A stretch of 64,000 nucleotides of DNA, taken from the NCBI GenBank assembly GCA_021613335.1, contig JAJTWR010000299.1, positions 1,723,001-1,787,000 of the forward strand, in the 5' to 3' direction. This stretch comes from Whitmania pigra. Its lineage: Eukaryota; Annelida; Clitellata; Hirudinida; Haemopidae. Positions 10,953-23,300 of this stretch are shown piece after piece. Under the pieces are notes generated by a model that saw nothing but the letters and a program-made list of their open reading frames with translations, searched no databases and was not told where the DNA came from. The first letter of the stretch is position 1. Every line of letters begins with the position of its first letter. A program made the translations under genes and the position numbers.

Positions 10953-11490
10953 GGCGCCAAAATGAGGCTTAATGCATCAATGGGACAGGATCGTCTCAGT
11001 GATCTTGCTCTTCTTAGTATAGACAGAGAAACGCTTGAGAAAACAGACTTTGATGACGTTATTGATCAGTTTGCAACTGTTAAATCAAGAAAAATAAATC
11101 TATTTTAGACAGTATTAGACTACTATGCATGTAAATCATCTTAGACTGTGACTGATTGGGTGAAGCATGCGCTACTATTTGTAGAACGTTTTTTCACTTT
11201 TAAATGGATGCCTTGTGCCATTAAAATCTGATTTTTATTTCAATTTCAAATGTAGTGTAATACAGTAAATATATAGACATGGAAAAGGGCGCCAATTCTA
11301 TAGTTTGCCCCCGGGCGCAAAATACCCAGGCTAGGCCTCTGGGTTACAGTCAAGTTTCGGAAACAGTCAAGCTGATCTCTTGCACCGTGTAAACCATACG
11401 TAGCTTACTATTTTCGATTATAGTAAACATTCGGTTATAGTCAAGTCAACAGCCTACAGTTTTGGACATGACTATATCCGGAATTGACTG
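10712..11490. mobile_element. Pogo/Tigger-like MITE, interrupted
   Basis: The left end CAGTCAATTCCGGGTATAGTC and the inverted right end CAGTCAATTCCGGATATAGTC match over 20 of 21 bases. Both are flanked by TA (10710-10711 and 11491-11492), the target site of Tc1/mariner/pogo elements. Without the hAT it contains, the element is only about 180-330 bp and has no coding capacity. Confidence 0.75.
10746..11341 (+). mobile_element. Third hAT element, nested in the pogo-like MITE
   Basis: The left end CAGAGGCGTAGCTAAGG and the inverted right end CAGAGGCCTAGCCTGGG are flanked by identical GGTTACAG at 10738-10745 and 11342-11349. Inside, 10973-11108 encodes the very C-terminus of a hAT transposase (GQDRLSDLALLSIDRETLEK, then DFDDVIDQFA and a basic end with a stop), so this is an internally deleted copy. 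It is the same family as the terminus at 301-376. Confidence 0.85.
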
Positions 11491-11924
11491 TATTTAGAAA
11501 TTTTGTCGCTATAATAAAACCTGTAAATCGAGGTAAATGTTACTATCAAGGTTCAACATTCGTGCATACATGGTGCTAAATTAAAATATAGAAATGACTT
11601 TTGCAAAGGTAAACGCTGTTCGTCATCTAATTTGAATTTATTTGTTTTACAATTAATCAAAATGAAAGTAGTAATTTTTGGTGGTCAAACACGCAGCGAG
11701 GCGCTTTAAATTAGCCAACTCTAATCATCGGTGATCCTATTTTTTGTGAGTTTTTCATTTCATCATAATTGTGTCCTTACCTGCAACGACCGTTACACCA
11801 CACAGCCTTAGTCAAAGATAACCAGCCACATGCTACGTGTACAGATTTGTGTGCACCAAACAAACTGGTGTTTCGATGGAGATTAAGTTACACAAGTTCT
11901 TAAAAACGATGTAATTATGTGGAA

Positions 11925-12320
11925 CCGACTTTTACGACATGCAAGAGAGATGGCTACAACAAAACTTTGCGGGCTTTTCTGCGTGCAGACAGTTCAATTA
12001 TACTGTTGTAATCAATCGTTCTTGCAAGTCGACCTTCCACTGCCGGCATTCCAAGGCTGGTCAGGCGTTCTTGACACATTGTCGATCTCAGAACATTTTT
12101 AACTCGGGCCAATGTGATGAAAGATCGTTCTGCTTGAGCAACGGTAGCGTGCAGAAGATACGTATCATAATGACAACGTTTGGAAACAGTTTATCGATTT
12201 TCAAAGCGTGTAGACGGTTCAGCATGGCGACAGACTCATTCAACAGCATATCGACTGAATTTCTAAGAGGCCGACTGTATCCATGGAATTCCCACCATTT
12301 TCCCTTCTAGAGTAAGTGAT
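11925..12320 (-). pseudogene. hAT transposase C-terminal (dimerisation) fragment
   Basis: Minus-strand translation with one or two frame changes gives LPVAQAERSF-like, ARVKNVLRSTMCQERL and TIDYNSIIE-type motifs, matching the conserved C-terminal dimerisation region of hAT transposases. It belongs to the 10647-13057 element. The long plus-strand frame over the same bases (11939-12310) is its antisense shadow. 12320-12960 holds nothing recognisable. Confidence 0.6.
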
Positions 12321-14040
12321 GCATCAACTTCTACGGGCACAGCCCTGTCGTGTAGAGACGCAACAATAAACGCTTCGCTCAACACGCGCCGACTTTTCGA
12401 CTGCATCAGTTATATGAGAAAATTTCATGAACGGTTAGATTTGTAACCTAACATGTGGTACAGAAATGACGTCCAATGCCATTATATAAATTGCAAGAAG
12501 GCGTTATAAAATGGTTGACTCGAAGTGGGCGTTTTTCCTAGTTACGACGCCATTATTAAATGACACAATAACATAGCTGTTTTTATTTATTATAGCAATG
12601 GATTTGCTCTTTCAATATCGTGATAGTTTGACAAATTAAATATGTAAGATTTTTACATCCTTTAGACCAAAAATCAACTTTAGCAGTAATCTAGTGTGTA
12701 TAACTCCACAGAAATAGAAGTGATGGTAAATCAAACCTTTCCTGCTAGGGAACAACACAAATCAAATCTGTAATGGTCCGTTTCGCCTAAAATGGTGTGG
12801 GCGTCCTACACCATCTTACCCTAGCGTCTCACATCAGAATACAGAGTTTATACACCCTACGTGAAATGGACTGTTCGTTCGGCAGTATATAAAAGTATTT
12901 TACAGTATGTAAAACTATGGGACTATTAGGACATTATGTTCTGTCGCCTACGGTAAACGAAAAGACGTGCAAAAATTGACATGATCGGACCGGCCGGGCC
13001 CCATACAGATGCGGGCCCCCTGGCACTGACCCCACCTGCCCCCTCTCGGCGTCACTGCGCGGCAGGGGACACACAAACTATCTGTCACCTACAATAATGG
13101 AAGAGCTTATCAGTTTAATGGGTGAACAAGTCCTCGGAGAAATCATTTCTCGAGTTCAGAAATCAAAGTACAACTCCATCTCTTTGGATTCTACATCCGA
13201 TGCAGCCCACATTGACCAACTGACCCTTGTATTGAGATGCATGGAGAAAGATGGCCCAGTGGAACGCAATGAATGGCAACTACGATAGACTACAAATCAT
13301 GAGCATCGAATCAAATGTACTGCGTGAATTAAACTTCAGCGATTTTGCGACTTGTAAATTTAGAAAAGTATCTGGACTGTAATCCTAGATGGTATAACTT
13401 CATTCAATCTCTGATTTTAGCAATATTTATTTGGTTATATTATGTTTTTAATTTTCATGGGAAATTAAAATATTATAAATTTATATTATAAATGTAAATA
13501 AATTTAGCAAGTGCAACTCGTGTTCGAAGTACTTATATATTAGGTTATTAGTATGTGACGTTGTGGCGTGTGCAATAAGGGGAATTGGAAAGCCTTCCTT
13601 CCAAGTGGGCCCAGGGCCACCCATCAGCGTAATTCGGCACTGCATGATGTACTTGTATAAGTACTTATTGTTAACACATTGATACAAAGTACTTCTACTT
13701 ATTGAATCTTCGGCACTTGTGCTCATAATTGTACTTGAGACATGAGTACTTGAAAAAAGATTAAAAATCCCAGCTTTTAAAAATCATCACAAGCTAGCAA
13801 AAATTGAATAAGCCTAACATGGATGGTTGAGGCAATATTATTTTTTCAGATGAGAAGAAATTTAATCTGGATGGACCTGATGGTCATCAGTTTTACTGGC
13901 ATGACCTCAGATTAGAAAAAAAAACATTTTTACGAAATCATGGAGCAGGATCAGTGATGATTTGGGGAGGAATTTTCAGTGAATGATTGACTGAATTGGC
14001 CTTTCTGGGCGGGAGATAGTCTTCGATAGATTACATGTTT

Positions 14041-15736
14041 TGTCACTCATCGATTGGAGAAATAACAAAACAGGATGGAAGTATGACTTCAAATTCATTG
14101 GAAATAGCTGACACATTCAACACCTATTTCTCTAGCGTTTTTACAGCTGATGATGGAACTACATACGACCTCACTCGACGTTCTACCAAAATCTTGGATA
14201 CAGTCCTAATCACTCATGATGCTGTCTTACAGACTTTGATACAGCTGGAACGTTCTTGCTCACAAGGCCCCGACCACATTCCTAATATTTTGTTAAAAAG
14301 CTGTGCTTTTAGTTTGTCATACCCACTCCATCATATCTTTAATCTCTCCCTTAATAGCGGACTTATACCCACAATCTGGAAAACAGCTCATGTCATTCCC
14401 ATTCACAAGAAAGGTCCAACATCTAGCCCCTCGAACTACAGACCAATCTCATTGACATGTACCTGCTGTCGAGTCCTGGAGAAAATAATTAACAAAACGA
14501 TTCTACATCATTTAATTTCTCTGGACTTAATATCTCCTCAACAACATGGATTCAGACCATTAAAATCGACCACCACAAATTTGCTGGAGTGTGTTTATGA
14601 ATGGACCACTTCACAGCAACAACATCAGCAAACAGATGTAATCTACTTCGACTTTATAAAAAGCCTTTGATTCTGTATCTCATCCGAAATTACTGAACAA
14701 AATTAAATCGTATGGTATTACTGGAAACTTGTATCAGTGGCTTTCCGATTTTCTGTATCAAGGAAAACAACATGTCCTCATAAATGGCTCAATATCCAGT
14801 TCGATTGATGTAACAAGTGGTGTGCCACAGGGAAGTGTTTTGGGCCCTACTTTGTTTCTAATCTACATCAATGACATAGTTGACTCCCTACCTAAGGATA
14901 TCACAATTAAACTATTTGCCGATGATATTAAACTTTACAAATCTCTACCAATGGAAGATTCTGATCTTCAGAGAGGCATCGACTCACTCACTACATGGAG
15001 CAGGAAATGGCAGCTAAACTTAGCCAAGGAAAAATGCTATAATTGCTCAATTAAAACCAGTTCCAGGAATAGACCCTGCCCACAACAATACTACATCGAC
15101 GATATCCTGCTCACCACTGTTGATCAAACCAGAGATCTTGGTGTCATCATAGACTCTGACTTAAAATTCCGGCTTCACATTGACAACATCACACACAAAG
15201 CTGCAGTCCGTTCAAGACTGATTCTCAAATCATTCACCTCCAGGGACAAGAATCTTCTCACCAAAGCTTTCTGCGTATATGTCAGACCAATCCTTGAGTA
15301 CAGCAGTCAGGTCTGGAACCCTCACCATAAATACCTGATCGAGAACATTGAAAACATCCAAAAGAAATTTACCAAGGCCATCCCTGCTGTCGGACAGCTA
15401 AAGTACCATGACCGGCTCAAGGCTCTACAACTTAAATCGCTTGAACATCGCCGTTTAATAGTTGACCTCTGCTTATTATACAGGATCATCAATAATTTAA
15501 CATCAACTCACCTTAAAAACCATATTCATTTTGCAAGCTACTCATCCACTAGAGGTCATCAATTTAAACTAAGGTCATATTTTTGTGCAATAGACAACAC
15601 CAAATATTTTTTCACAAATCGAATTATTAACATTTGGAATAAAATACCTAATAGCTTAGTTTCAGCTAGCACCTATAGTCGCTTCACCTCCCTTCTCAAT
15701 GAATATGACTTGTCTCCTTTTCTCGTTTACTACTGA
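14041..15736 (+). pseudogene. LINE reverse transcriptase, one frameshift
   Basis: Two overlapping open parts, 14035-14670 and 14700-15736, are separated by a single extra base in an A-run at about 14655-14665, inside the FDF motif. RT motifs are otherwise intact: WKTAHVIPIHKKG, NYRPISLTC, QHGFRP, SGVPQGSVLGPTLFLIYIND, the catalytic FADD (in LFADDIKLY), LGV, and the C-terminal WNPHH and HRRLIVDL blocks. The endonuclease domain is missing because of truncation. Few other lesions suggest a fairly recent insertion. Confidence 0.88.
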
Positions 15737-15779
15737 TTGAACCTCTCGTTAATTTTCATCATTGCTTTGCTGTTTGATA

Positions 15780-15813
15780 GTGGGCAGGTAAGAGGCTTCG
15801 GTCCTCTACCCAC
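15780..15813 (+). other. LINE 3'-end stem-loop with CTTCGG cap
   Basis: Just before the tail, GTGGG pairs with CCCAC and AGAGG pairs with CCTCT around a CTTCGGT loop. Stable 3' hairpins are recognised by the reverse transcriptase in several non-LTR clades. This role is inferred here. Confidence 0.5.
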
Positions 15814-15816
15814 TTA

Positions 15817-15854
<38 letters not shown>

Positions 15855-16443
15855 CTAGAAGATCATCTCCTTTCTTTTGGGAAGCTTATTATGGAAGATA
15901 TTTTATTTTCCAACAAGATAATAGCCTGATCCATACTTCTGAATTGGCAAAGACATTTTTTCAGAGGAGAAATTTGAAAGTTGGAAGTTGGCCAGCCTGT
16001 TCTCTAGACTTAAATCCGATAGAAAACATCTGGAAGTGCTGTCAAGAGTGGTTTACAACAATGGAAGGCAGTTCCATTCCAAATCTGCCATTAGGAGTGT
16101 CTGGAAAGAAAATTCCTAAAAACTTTAATAAAATCAATGGATAGCAGGTTTTTTAAAGTTATTGAGAATAAAGGAAAATTTTTTATTAATAATTTTTTTC
16201 ATGTATTTCACGAGGTTTTTTTAAAGCCATTTTTCAATGATTTTTGAAAGTGTCTTTCATGGCTAATGGACGCTCCGAAATCACGTTTTTGGAATTTTTA
16301 AGTTTGTGCGTGAAAATATCTCGACGAAAAAATGAGAGATAATCACAAATATATAATTATATAGTATATTAAAATTTTCCCATAATCAAATTTTTTGAGT
16401 TACCACGAAATAATGGTGTTCTTACGATTTCCGTCCTGACTGT

Positions 16444-17383
16444 ATTAGAGATAGCTCCACATTCAGACTTATTATTAATATATTATATGTTATTATAAAA
16501 CAACTCTATTACCCTAAATTATTGCTACAATTTTTATACTAATTATTCTGTGGTTAAATAAATGCTCGCCGTTTATTTTTAAGATTTTTTTTAAGAATCT
16601 GCATTCTGAACTTTATTTTAAACTTTAATAATGACTATCCTCCTCATGTACGACCCCTAGAAATTTTCTTTCCATGCAATTAAAATAACTTTCCCCAGAA
16701 TGAAAAAATACTAAATAAAATAAAATTTTTATCAAAAAAATATTTTACATAAAAACTCAAATAATATCGATCGCAGGGCCTAAGTTTGCATACTCAGATC
16801 TCTCGCTGAATAACTCGATGAGATAGCTGAATAAAGTTAATAATAATTAAAAACAAAACAATAATTTAAACTTTCGTTACCAGTTTTTAAAGTTTAAAAA
16901 TATTTTTAAAAATTAAAAATTTCGACCTTCCGCTTTTTACCTATTTTGATTTGCATAAATAAACGCGAAAAGGAGGGGAGGGGAGTGGGGATGTGCGCGA
17001 TAAAATAGGCCGGAGGGAGGTGTCTCGCATCGCAATAATGCAATCATATAAGTTTTTCGTCAAGAGTAATAACTTTCGTCGGTTCGCGAGCACGTGGTGC
17101 CCGGCATACACTATGTTGCTATACAGCGGGATACAGATGATAGAAATTAAAAGGTTCTTTAGATGGCGCTTCTGAGATCTGAGTGTCGTAAACATAAGAC
17201 GTCTTTGTCTGAGCTCCGTCAGCAGTTTGTTGGCGTTATTGTGCATCGTAAAATTTCAGCTTTTGTGTTTCCTACGTTGACATCTGACGACTTACCTAAT
17301 TTTTCGCAAATTATTTTCACTTATATACCCTTGCGTGACTCTGAAAATTTTCGAGGAATTTTATAGGTTCCTCAAAGCTCATT
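16444..17383 (+). promoter_or_regulatory. Upstream region of the ARID1 gene
   Basis: 16444-16930 is very AT-rich with nothing recognisable. From about 16960 the base composition changes: CG dinucleotides are frequent, there is a CACGTG E-box near 17090, and the tract runs to the start codon. This is consistent with a CpG-containing promoter and 5' UTR, but no TSS can be fixed. Short upstream frames (17163-17366) end before the ARID1 ATG. Confidence 0.4.
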
Positions 17384-20300
17384 ATGTCTGGTAACGCTCA
17401 TTCTCCAAGTTATTTATCAAATAGTGTTAATTTCAATCGAAGTCTCGCTTACAACGGATCGCCGATAATTAAAGGAAATTTAAGATCAGATACTTTAAAT
17501 GAGAACGGCAAAGGGAATTATGGACATTTTGACCAGATGAGGCAAGTTATGGGACGTTCATTTCCACCTGAAATGTGGCCCTCCCAATCTGCGCGTTATG
17601 GACTTCCATCTAACTTCAAAAGTGACTTTTCATCCCATGGATACAACTTTCCCAAGCTCGTTTCAGATGAATTTATGAGTCAAGGTTATCAACAGGGCTT
17701 CAAAATGCCTTGCAATGAATTTCTGCCATATTCACCTTCAAACTCTCAAATGGCAAGTTGTTGATTAATATATTTTTAATTTGTAAATTATTCTATATTT
17801 TTAATCACGCAATTTAATGTGACAGTTGTCAGGTGCTTTTATTTTGGGATGACTATATTCAAGAATTTTCATTTGATGAAGTAAACGATTTTTGATGTAA
17901 GTGTGCACACATCCTTATCAGACTAAATGATTAAAAAGCCACAACCAAATTCATTTCAAATTATTAAGGTGAAGCATGATAGCAAAATTTGAATTTGGTG
18001 GCAAAAATCTCAGGTGAACGACAACCACTCAATTCTCCTAATGCCTTTATTCTGATTGGTCCAGATATGTGTCTATAAATCTTTCGACTCTTTTTGTTCT
18101 CGTGTGTTGCAGTCCGATTGCCAGCTCCTCTGTGTGAGCGCGCGTGCACTCGACGGAGAAATTCCCGTTACATGCGTGCATGGAAAGATATTTCTCAAGG
18201 AGAGCATCGCGAATATTGGGCGCGGATCACTACTATGACTTGTCATTGCACACAATCGCTGCTACAAATTCGAATAACGAGTAGTGGTTTAAACGTCCAA
18301 AGGCTGAGACGGATTCATTTTGATGGTTTATTGTAAGATTTTCGACTATCGAGGTTTTGGTGGAGTGACCTGGCTTGGGTGGAAGCGATGCCTCTTCCAG
18401 GCTTGCAGCATGCTGCAACATGGATCGGTTGCTTAGCAACTGCTTCAGCGCACGGATCTAACAACGTTGAGGACGTGCGCGGGCAACCTCGTATATAGTT
18501 AGGAGTGGTTTCTTCCTGACCCTCCTACGTTAGAGGTTTAAGGGTGGGGGAGTATGTTCAAGAGATTTGTATGCGCTCAAGAAGAACGGCAGACAATCGA
18601 TTTTTGAGTCCCATCATTTAAAAATTCAGTAAATATCCCTTGAAGAGATTTATACAATAAGATTTGGTGACTTAATCTCCCCTCTTAATACTTGTATGTA
18701 GTCATCACAAGTAATTTTTTAATGCATAATTAACGCACCATCCCAAATCATTTCCTGGTTTACGTGAATTGAAGACCTACAAATATTGAAAGAAAGTAAA
18801 TATAGATCCATTCACAAAGGCTGCACCATGAAAAATTTATTGCATTTCAAAAGTTTTTGAAATCATTTTCTTTCAGTTCTGGAAAGTATTGCACTGTACT
18901 ATGGGCCATACACATTTTTATGGTTGAACAATTTTATGGTGTGTATTGATGAAACGAAAAATGCTGCAAAATTATTTGTTTATTTATAGCATCTTTGGTA
19001 AGACCTAATCTGACAAATTTTGTGAATGAAAAAATGTATAAATAATTCTAAATTCACATGTTTTCTTCTTGTTGTACTGATCTCATATTCACAGTTGTGC
19101 CTAATTGCCTTTATAGATGTGCAATCAAAGAAGGCCTTTCTCTTGGGGTTTTTGCTGTCCTGGATAATTTAATTTTTGTGTTCAAGATATCAAAAAGTGT
19201 ATGTATCATTTGATGGATAGCATGTGGATGACAAAGTGTAGGCTCTCTAATAAGATTGCCTAGTTAATTTTGTAGGTTGTTGAGAAATTAAATTTTAATT
19301 ATTTGTTGTTTGTCTGAGTCCAATTTACATTTAAAATAATATTTGTATTTATAACTTTTGGTCTACATTGAGTTCCTGAAACGAGAATTTGTCATAAATA
19401 AATTCAAATGAAGAATTACTTTCTAGCTTCATAGCTATGAAATTTTGTTGGCATTTTGGCCACCAAATGATTGATAGATATCTAACAAACATTGCAGTTC
19501 CGAGTACTTATTTCGTATTTTGCAGTTGTTGGATGCTCAAGATTTCTTATTGATGCAAAGCTTTTTATTATTTAATTGGTAATATCTTGGGAAGGAGAAA
19601 TGTTTCTAGATTTAACAAATTGGATTATTTGTAAACAATAAAGTTAAGTTAAAAGCTAAATACAGTTATTTTGGTATTGGAAATATAATAAATAGTTGAT
19701 GAGTTGTTTAATTCTAAATTTACAGTTTGTTGTAATGTTTTCTAAATCACATTTTCAGCAATTTGATTCTGAAAAGTTTTTGGTTGATTTTCCGATATAC
19801 AACATGTCATAAGGAATGATAATTCCTCATTTTGTCATATGATTGTTGCTCTTTTGCGTATTTGTTATTGCCACTGTTGCTAGACCTTCATTAATTATGA
19901 AATACTGACTTTATAAGACACATTTTAGAGCATCTCTCTTTATTAAACTCTTGCCAAAGCTTTGAGTGGAACTGAAGCTCAGATGAATATGCTAAATTAA
20001 CTTCGATCATGATAAATTAGCGGTTACTGCCAAGTTTTTTTTTTAATTATGACTTTATTCATTTTCTTTATAATAACAAATTATTTATTACTATTATTTA
20101 TTAATTGCAGAATTTGTAACAGATAGAATTATTTCATGAATATGAATATCTGCATCCAGTGTCATTAAGATGCAAAATCAATATGAGTTGTCAATCTTTA
20201 GATTTTTATTAAATTTACCTTTTAAGAGTTTTTTTGGTGATGATCGTTTGTCTCAAGAACATGTAGGTCACATTGTTGGCTTTAAAACTGATTTTGTTTT

Positions 20301-23300
20301 TGACCACATGCATATCAAAGTAGGTCATTAAAATGCAGACATATTTATTTTTAATTACATTTCTAAATTTTGACTTGTTAAAATAACTTGGAATATTGAT
20401 TTATTGAATAATGTATTTAGATATATATTCTGTTTATGAGGTTCATTGTTGTTTATTTTCAAAGTTAAATTAATTTAATGTTCTTTGTGCAGATGCCTGC
20501 CAGTCAGTCTCTTCCTTCACTAATAAGACATTCTGAAAATCAACATTCTTCTGAAACATCAATGTCCACCATGCAAGGGCCTGACAAGTTTCTTTCAGAT
20601 AGCAGGCCATCTACCATGTCTCCACCAAACTTTTTTGCAAAGGCATCCAAATGTGGGGATCTAAACATAGGAAAGAAATCTCAAGTAATTATGAGTTTGA
20701 TAAAAAAAGGTCTTGTGTGACTTGCTTTGTATGTTGTTCCGTCTAAGAGACAAGTTATGATTATGCAGGAAAATCTCTCATCAGAAGATATGAGTACAGA
20801 TTCAGATGTCAGTGGCAGCAATTTGCCTAGGTCTGCTGGCACTTCTAGACCCTCAACCCCTAACAGAAATTTACATCCAACCCCTCCATCTTCAGGCTGT
20901 TCGAGCTCTAGACCCAGTACTCCCTCCCAATCAGCTGGTTTGTCATTGATTTTTGTCTTTGTATGAAGTACAGTTAGTCATTTTTGAAGAGACCTTTTTA
21001 TGTTTTACAAATTCACAAAAAAATGTTGTTTTCAATTGCTTGTAATATTTTTTATTAACTGGTGTCTTTATGATAAAGCTGATTTTTTTTGTCTGGAGGT
21101 TTAAAAGTTACCCATTTGACATTTGTCAATAATTACCTTACTTGTTTGACACTGTTGGTTCTATTTAGGTTTGATGCCTCCTCCTCTGAACCCTGGCCAG
21201 CAGGGACAGAACCGGGTTTTTTCTCCAGTGACAGCCAACAATTCTGGATTTTATGCTCCTCACTTCCATATGAGCCAATTCAACAGACCAGGTAAAACAA
21301 ATAAATACATGAAAATGCTTCTCAGGTCATATTTTAAGCATCATCTTCAAAATTATCATTTCTTATTAGATATGCCAGCAATAATAATATTAATACTAAT
21401 TCTTAACAGGTGGCCCGGTTATGGGACAAGAACATCCGCAATTTGCAGGATTTCCTTACCCTATCCATTCAGCCCCCATGATCAGACCTAACCAACATTC
21501 CTACAGGATGAGAGAGCCTCATTATGCAGATATTAGACATTATCCACCTCACATTAGGATGATGGAAAGCAGACATGAGAGTGATCAAGAATATCTAAGA
21601 CACAATTACAGGCATAACTTCTTGCCAGCAAGAGCTCCGCCGGGCATGACTTACGGCCACATGGGAGACTTTCCACTTCGTGCCTCTTTTGAAAATTACA
21701 ACAATCCCCATGACTCAAGCATTCCTTCCAATATTAGCAGAAAGCTTCCCGGTGATCCTGACATGGACAAAAGTGCTTTTGAAAGGAACTATATGCAGAA
21801 GCATGGTCTATTTCCACGCCAAACTACATCATCCCCGTTCTCAACATCTTCTAAAAGCCCATTATTCAGAGATGAAACAACAGATTCTCAAACAATTCAA
21901 GTCAGCTCCCCTAGTGGGAGCATGACTTCTGGAAAGTATCAGATGCCCAAGCTGGTGAAACACAATTTCGAGGGAGAAGAAATTGGTTTGAGTTTTCCTG
22001 CACATCCTTCATTTCCCGTTCGGAGTCAGGATCCTTCTGGCAGAACTCCATTGCAGCCGAGCAAAGATAGTCTCAGACAACAGGAAGAATTTGATGACCA
22101 TAGTTCAACTCAAGATACTTTTGAAGAAAATAAAAATATGAGTGACTCCCTTGTCACTGATGAAAGTAAGTGAATTATGTCTTGTTTGATTAGGTTGTTA
22201 AAAGCAGAAAAGTTTCTTTGAAAAACAGGAATTTGGTCATTAAGTTGTTCTTATATTGTAAAAGTAATACTGCATTACAATTTCAGGCAACACAAGTGAC
22301 ACACTACTCAGTTACCCAGGAACCTCTTTTCAAAGTCAAAATGAAAATTCTAATGTGGATGAACCTATGTTTGAAAGCCCTCATAAAAAATTGAAACAGG
22401 TTGCTATCTTTTTCAGGCATATTTCTTCTTAATAATAGCTCAAAATATTCGGCTGTTCAAATCGGTGGACTTTTCTTGTTGAGTTTAATCTATACAATCA
22501 TCTGGAATATTTGCTTTAGTGGCTGACTTCTTCACTTATTTTTGTCCTTGTTCATTTTGTTCCTTGGGCAGTCATGTTCTTCACTTTGTTTAAAATGTTT
22601 ACTTAGTGTTTGCTTTGTGGACTATTAGGCCACGGTTGGCCATTTAGCATGACCAGGGTAGAAAATTTTGTACATTTACTAAATCATTTCAGGATCTTGT
22701 TCAGAGGCCTTTTCAAGACACTCATGTGAGTACTTTGGTTATTAAATTTTATTTGAAATTAAAGTACAAATATCAGCATCTGGTATTCATGGTGTTTTTT
22801 TTTCTTTGTTATTGCTTTTATTTAATAAATTTATTTTAGAAAAGATTTGGTCAAAATGAAGCCTTCTGCAAACTGTTAGAAATGGGAAAGGAGCCTGAAC
22901 GCTCTCAGTTTCTGCAGGACCTCTTCTCCTTCATGGAGAACAAACAAATGCCCATTGTTTCAATGCCAACAGTCAGCAAACAGCCCATAGATTTATTCAA
23001 ACTTTATTGTGTTGTTAGGAAATATGGAGGCATGGTTGAGGTTAAAATTCTTTGTACTTGCTCCTTCCATAAAACCATGTTGATCAGTAATTCATTTTTT
23101 TTCTTAGTTTTTCTTTTTTTTTTCAAATTAAGGTGACAAAGGAAAAGAAGTGGAGAGATGTTAGTGGTGCTTTAAACATGGGACCTTCCAGCAGTGCTGG
23201 GTTTGTGCTAAAAAAGAATTATGGCAAATATTTGTTTCCTTATGAATGCTACAGACATCAGGGCAACATAGATCCACTTCCGATATTGGCTTATTTGGAC

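Larger units (their letters stand above)
10647..13057 (-). mobile_element. Second hAT element, nested in the first
   Basis: Ends CAGGGACGCCGAGAG (left) and, inverted, CAGTGACGCCGAGAG (right), 14 of 15 matching. Perfect 8-bp target duplications CGCGGCAG lie at 10639-10646 and 13058-13065. Removing the element restores continuity of the host transposase around the IRG and THKLS region. Length 2,411 bp, which includes two younger insertions and a tandem duplication near the left end. Confidence 0.88.
10264..13288 (+). pseudogene. TTF-type hAT transposase, split by a 2.4-kb insertion
   Basis: The N-terminal part at 10290-10646 has the zinc-finger motif NGFCDWKHSHEHLPSHEQSE and then, after frame changes, GLAFRGDNELVGSPSNGNFL and YDDFLAQHIETQ. 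The reading resumes at 13066, beyond the second hAT, with MEELISLMGEQVLGEIISRV and the first catalytic Asp context SISLDSTSDAAHIDQLTLVL before a stop at 13286-13288. These blocks are in the order expected for ZMYM/TTF-type hAT transposases. The C-terminal catalytic and dimerisation parts are absent. Stops and frameshifts show it is dead. Confidence 0.75.
9511..13645 (+). mobile_element. hAT element (TTF-type zinc-finger transposase family), interrupted
   Basis: Left end CAGTGCCTTACTAAGG with a G-rich subterminal run; right end, inverted, CAGTGCCGAATTACGC. The 8-mer GATGTACT occurs at 9503-9510 and at 13646-13653, three bases beyond the minimal right end, so either the terminus includes CAT or there is a small indel. 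The element carries a broken transposase and is split by a second hAT at 10647-13057. Confidence 0.7.
8429..13738. mobile_element. Outermost candidate element of the transposon nest (tentative hAT)
   Basis: An 8-mer GACATGAG is present at 8421-8428 and again at 13739-13746, followed in both places by TACTTG-type sequence. GTACTTGTAC motifs cluster just inside both ends and at 9356-9380. This could be a target duplication around a hAT of which the younger hAT at 9511 is an insertion. The inverted termini are not convincing, so the boundary is provisional. 8430-9500 carries decayed coding-like sequence (for example around 8560-8690) that I cannot assign. Confidence 0.3.
14041..15851 (+). mobile_element. 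5'-truncated CR1/Jockey-superfamily LINE with poly(A) tail
   Basis: The element starts inside the reverse transcriptase ORF, which is typical 5' truncation, and ends in about 32 A residues (15820-15851). It interrupts the Tc1 transposase between the codons for YMF and VLED. It shares its C-terminal ORF block (LEHRRLIVDLCLLYRI) with the fragment at 40264-40581, so the family has at least two copies here. Confidence 0.88.
13760..16443 (+). mobile_element. Tc1-family (DD34E) transposon split by a LINE
   Basis: Transposase pieces lie on both sides of a retrotransposon. 13846-13982 gives SDEKKFNLDGPDGHQFYWHD with the second catalytic Asp and the GAGSVMIWGGIF block. 15880-16143 gives FQQDNSLIHTSELAKTFF and WPACSLDLNPIENIWK. 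The spacing from the Asp in QQD to the Glu in PIEN is 34 residues, the Tc1 signature. The right end CTTACGATTTCCGTCCTGACTGTA at about 16420-16443 looks like a terminal repeat, but no matching left end was found, so the 5' part is lost, probably at the boundary near 13747. Stop codons are present. Confidence 0.8.

Noticed and set aside
10540..10965. 141-codon plus-strand frame with internal repeats
   Set aside because: The frame runs through duplicated transposon ends; the apparent peptide repeat reflects the 150-bp tandem DNA duplication.
11939..12310. 123-codon plus-strand frame
   Set aside because: It is antisense to the hAT transposase dimerisation region, which gives the meaningful translation.
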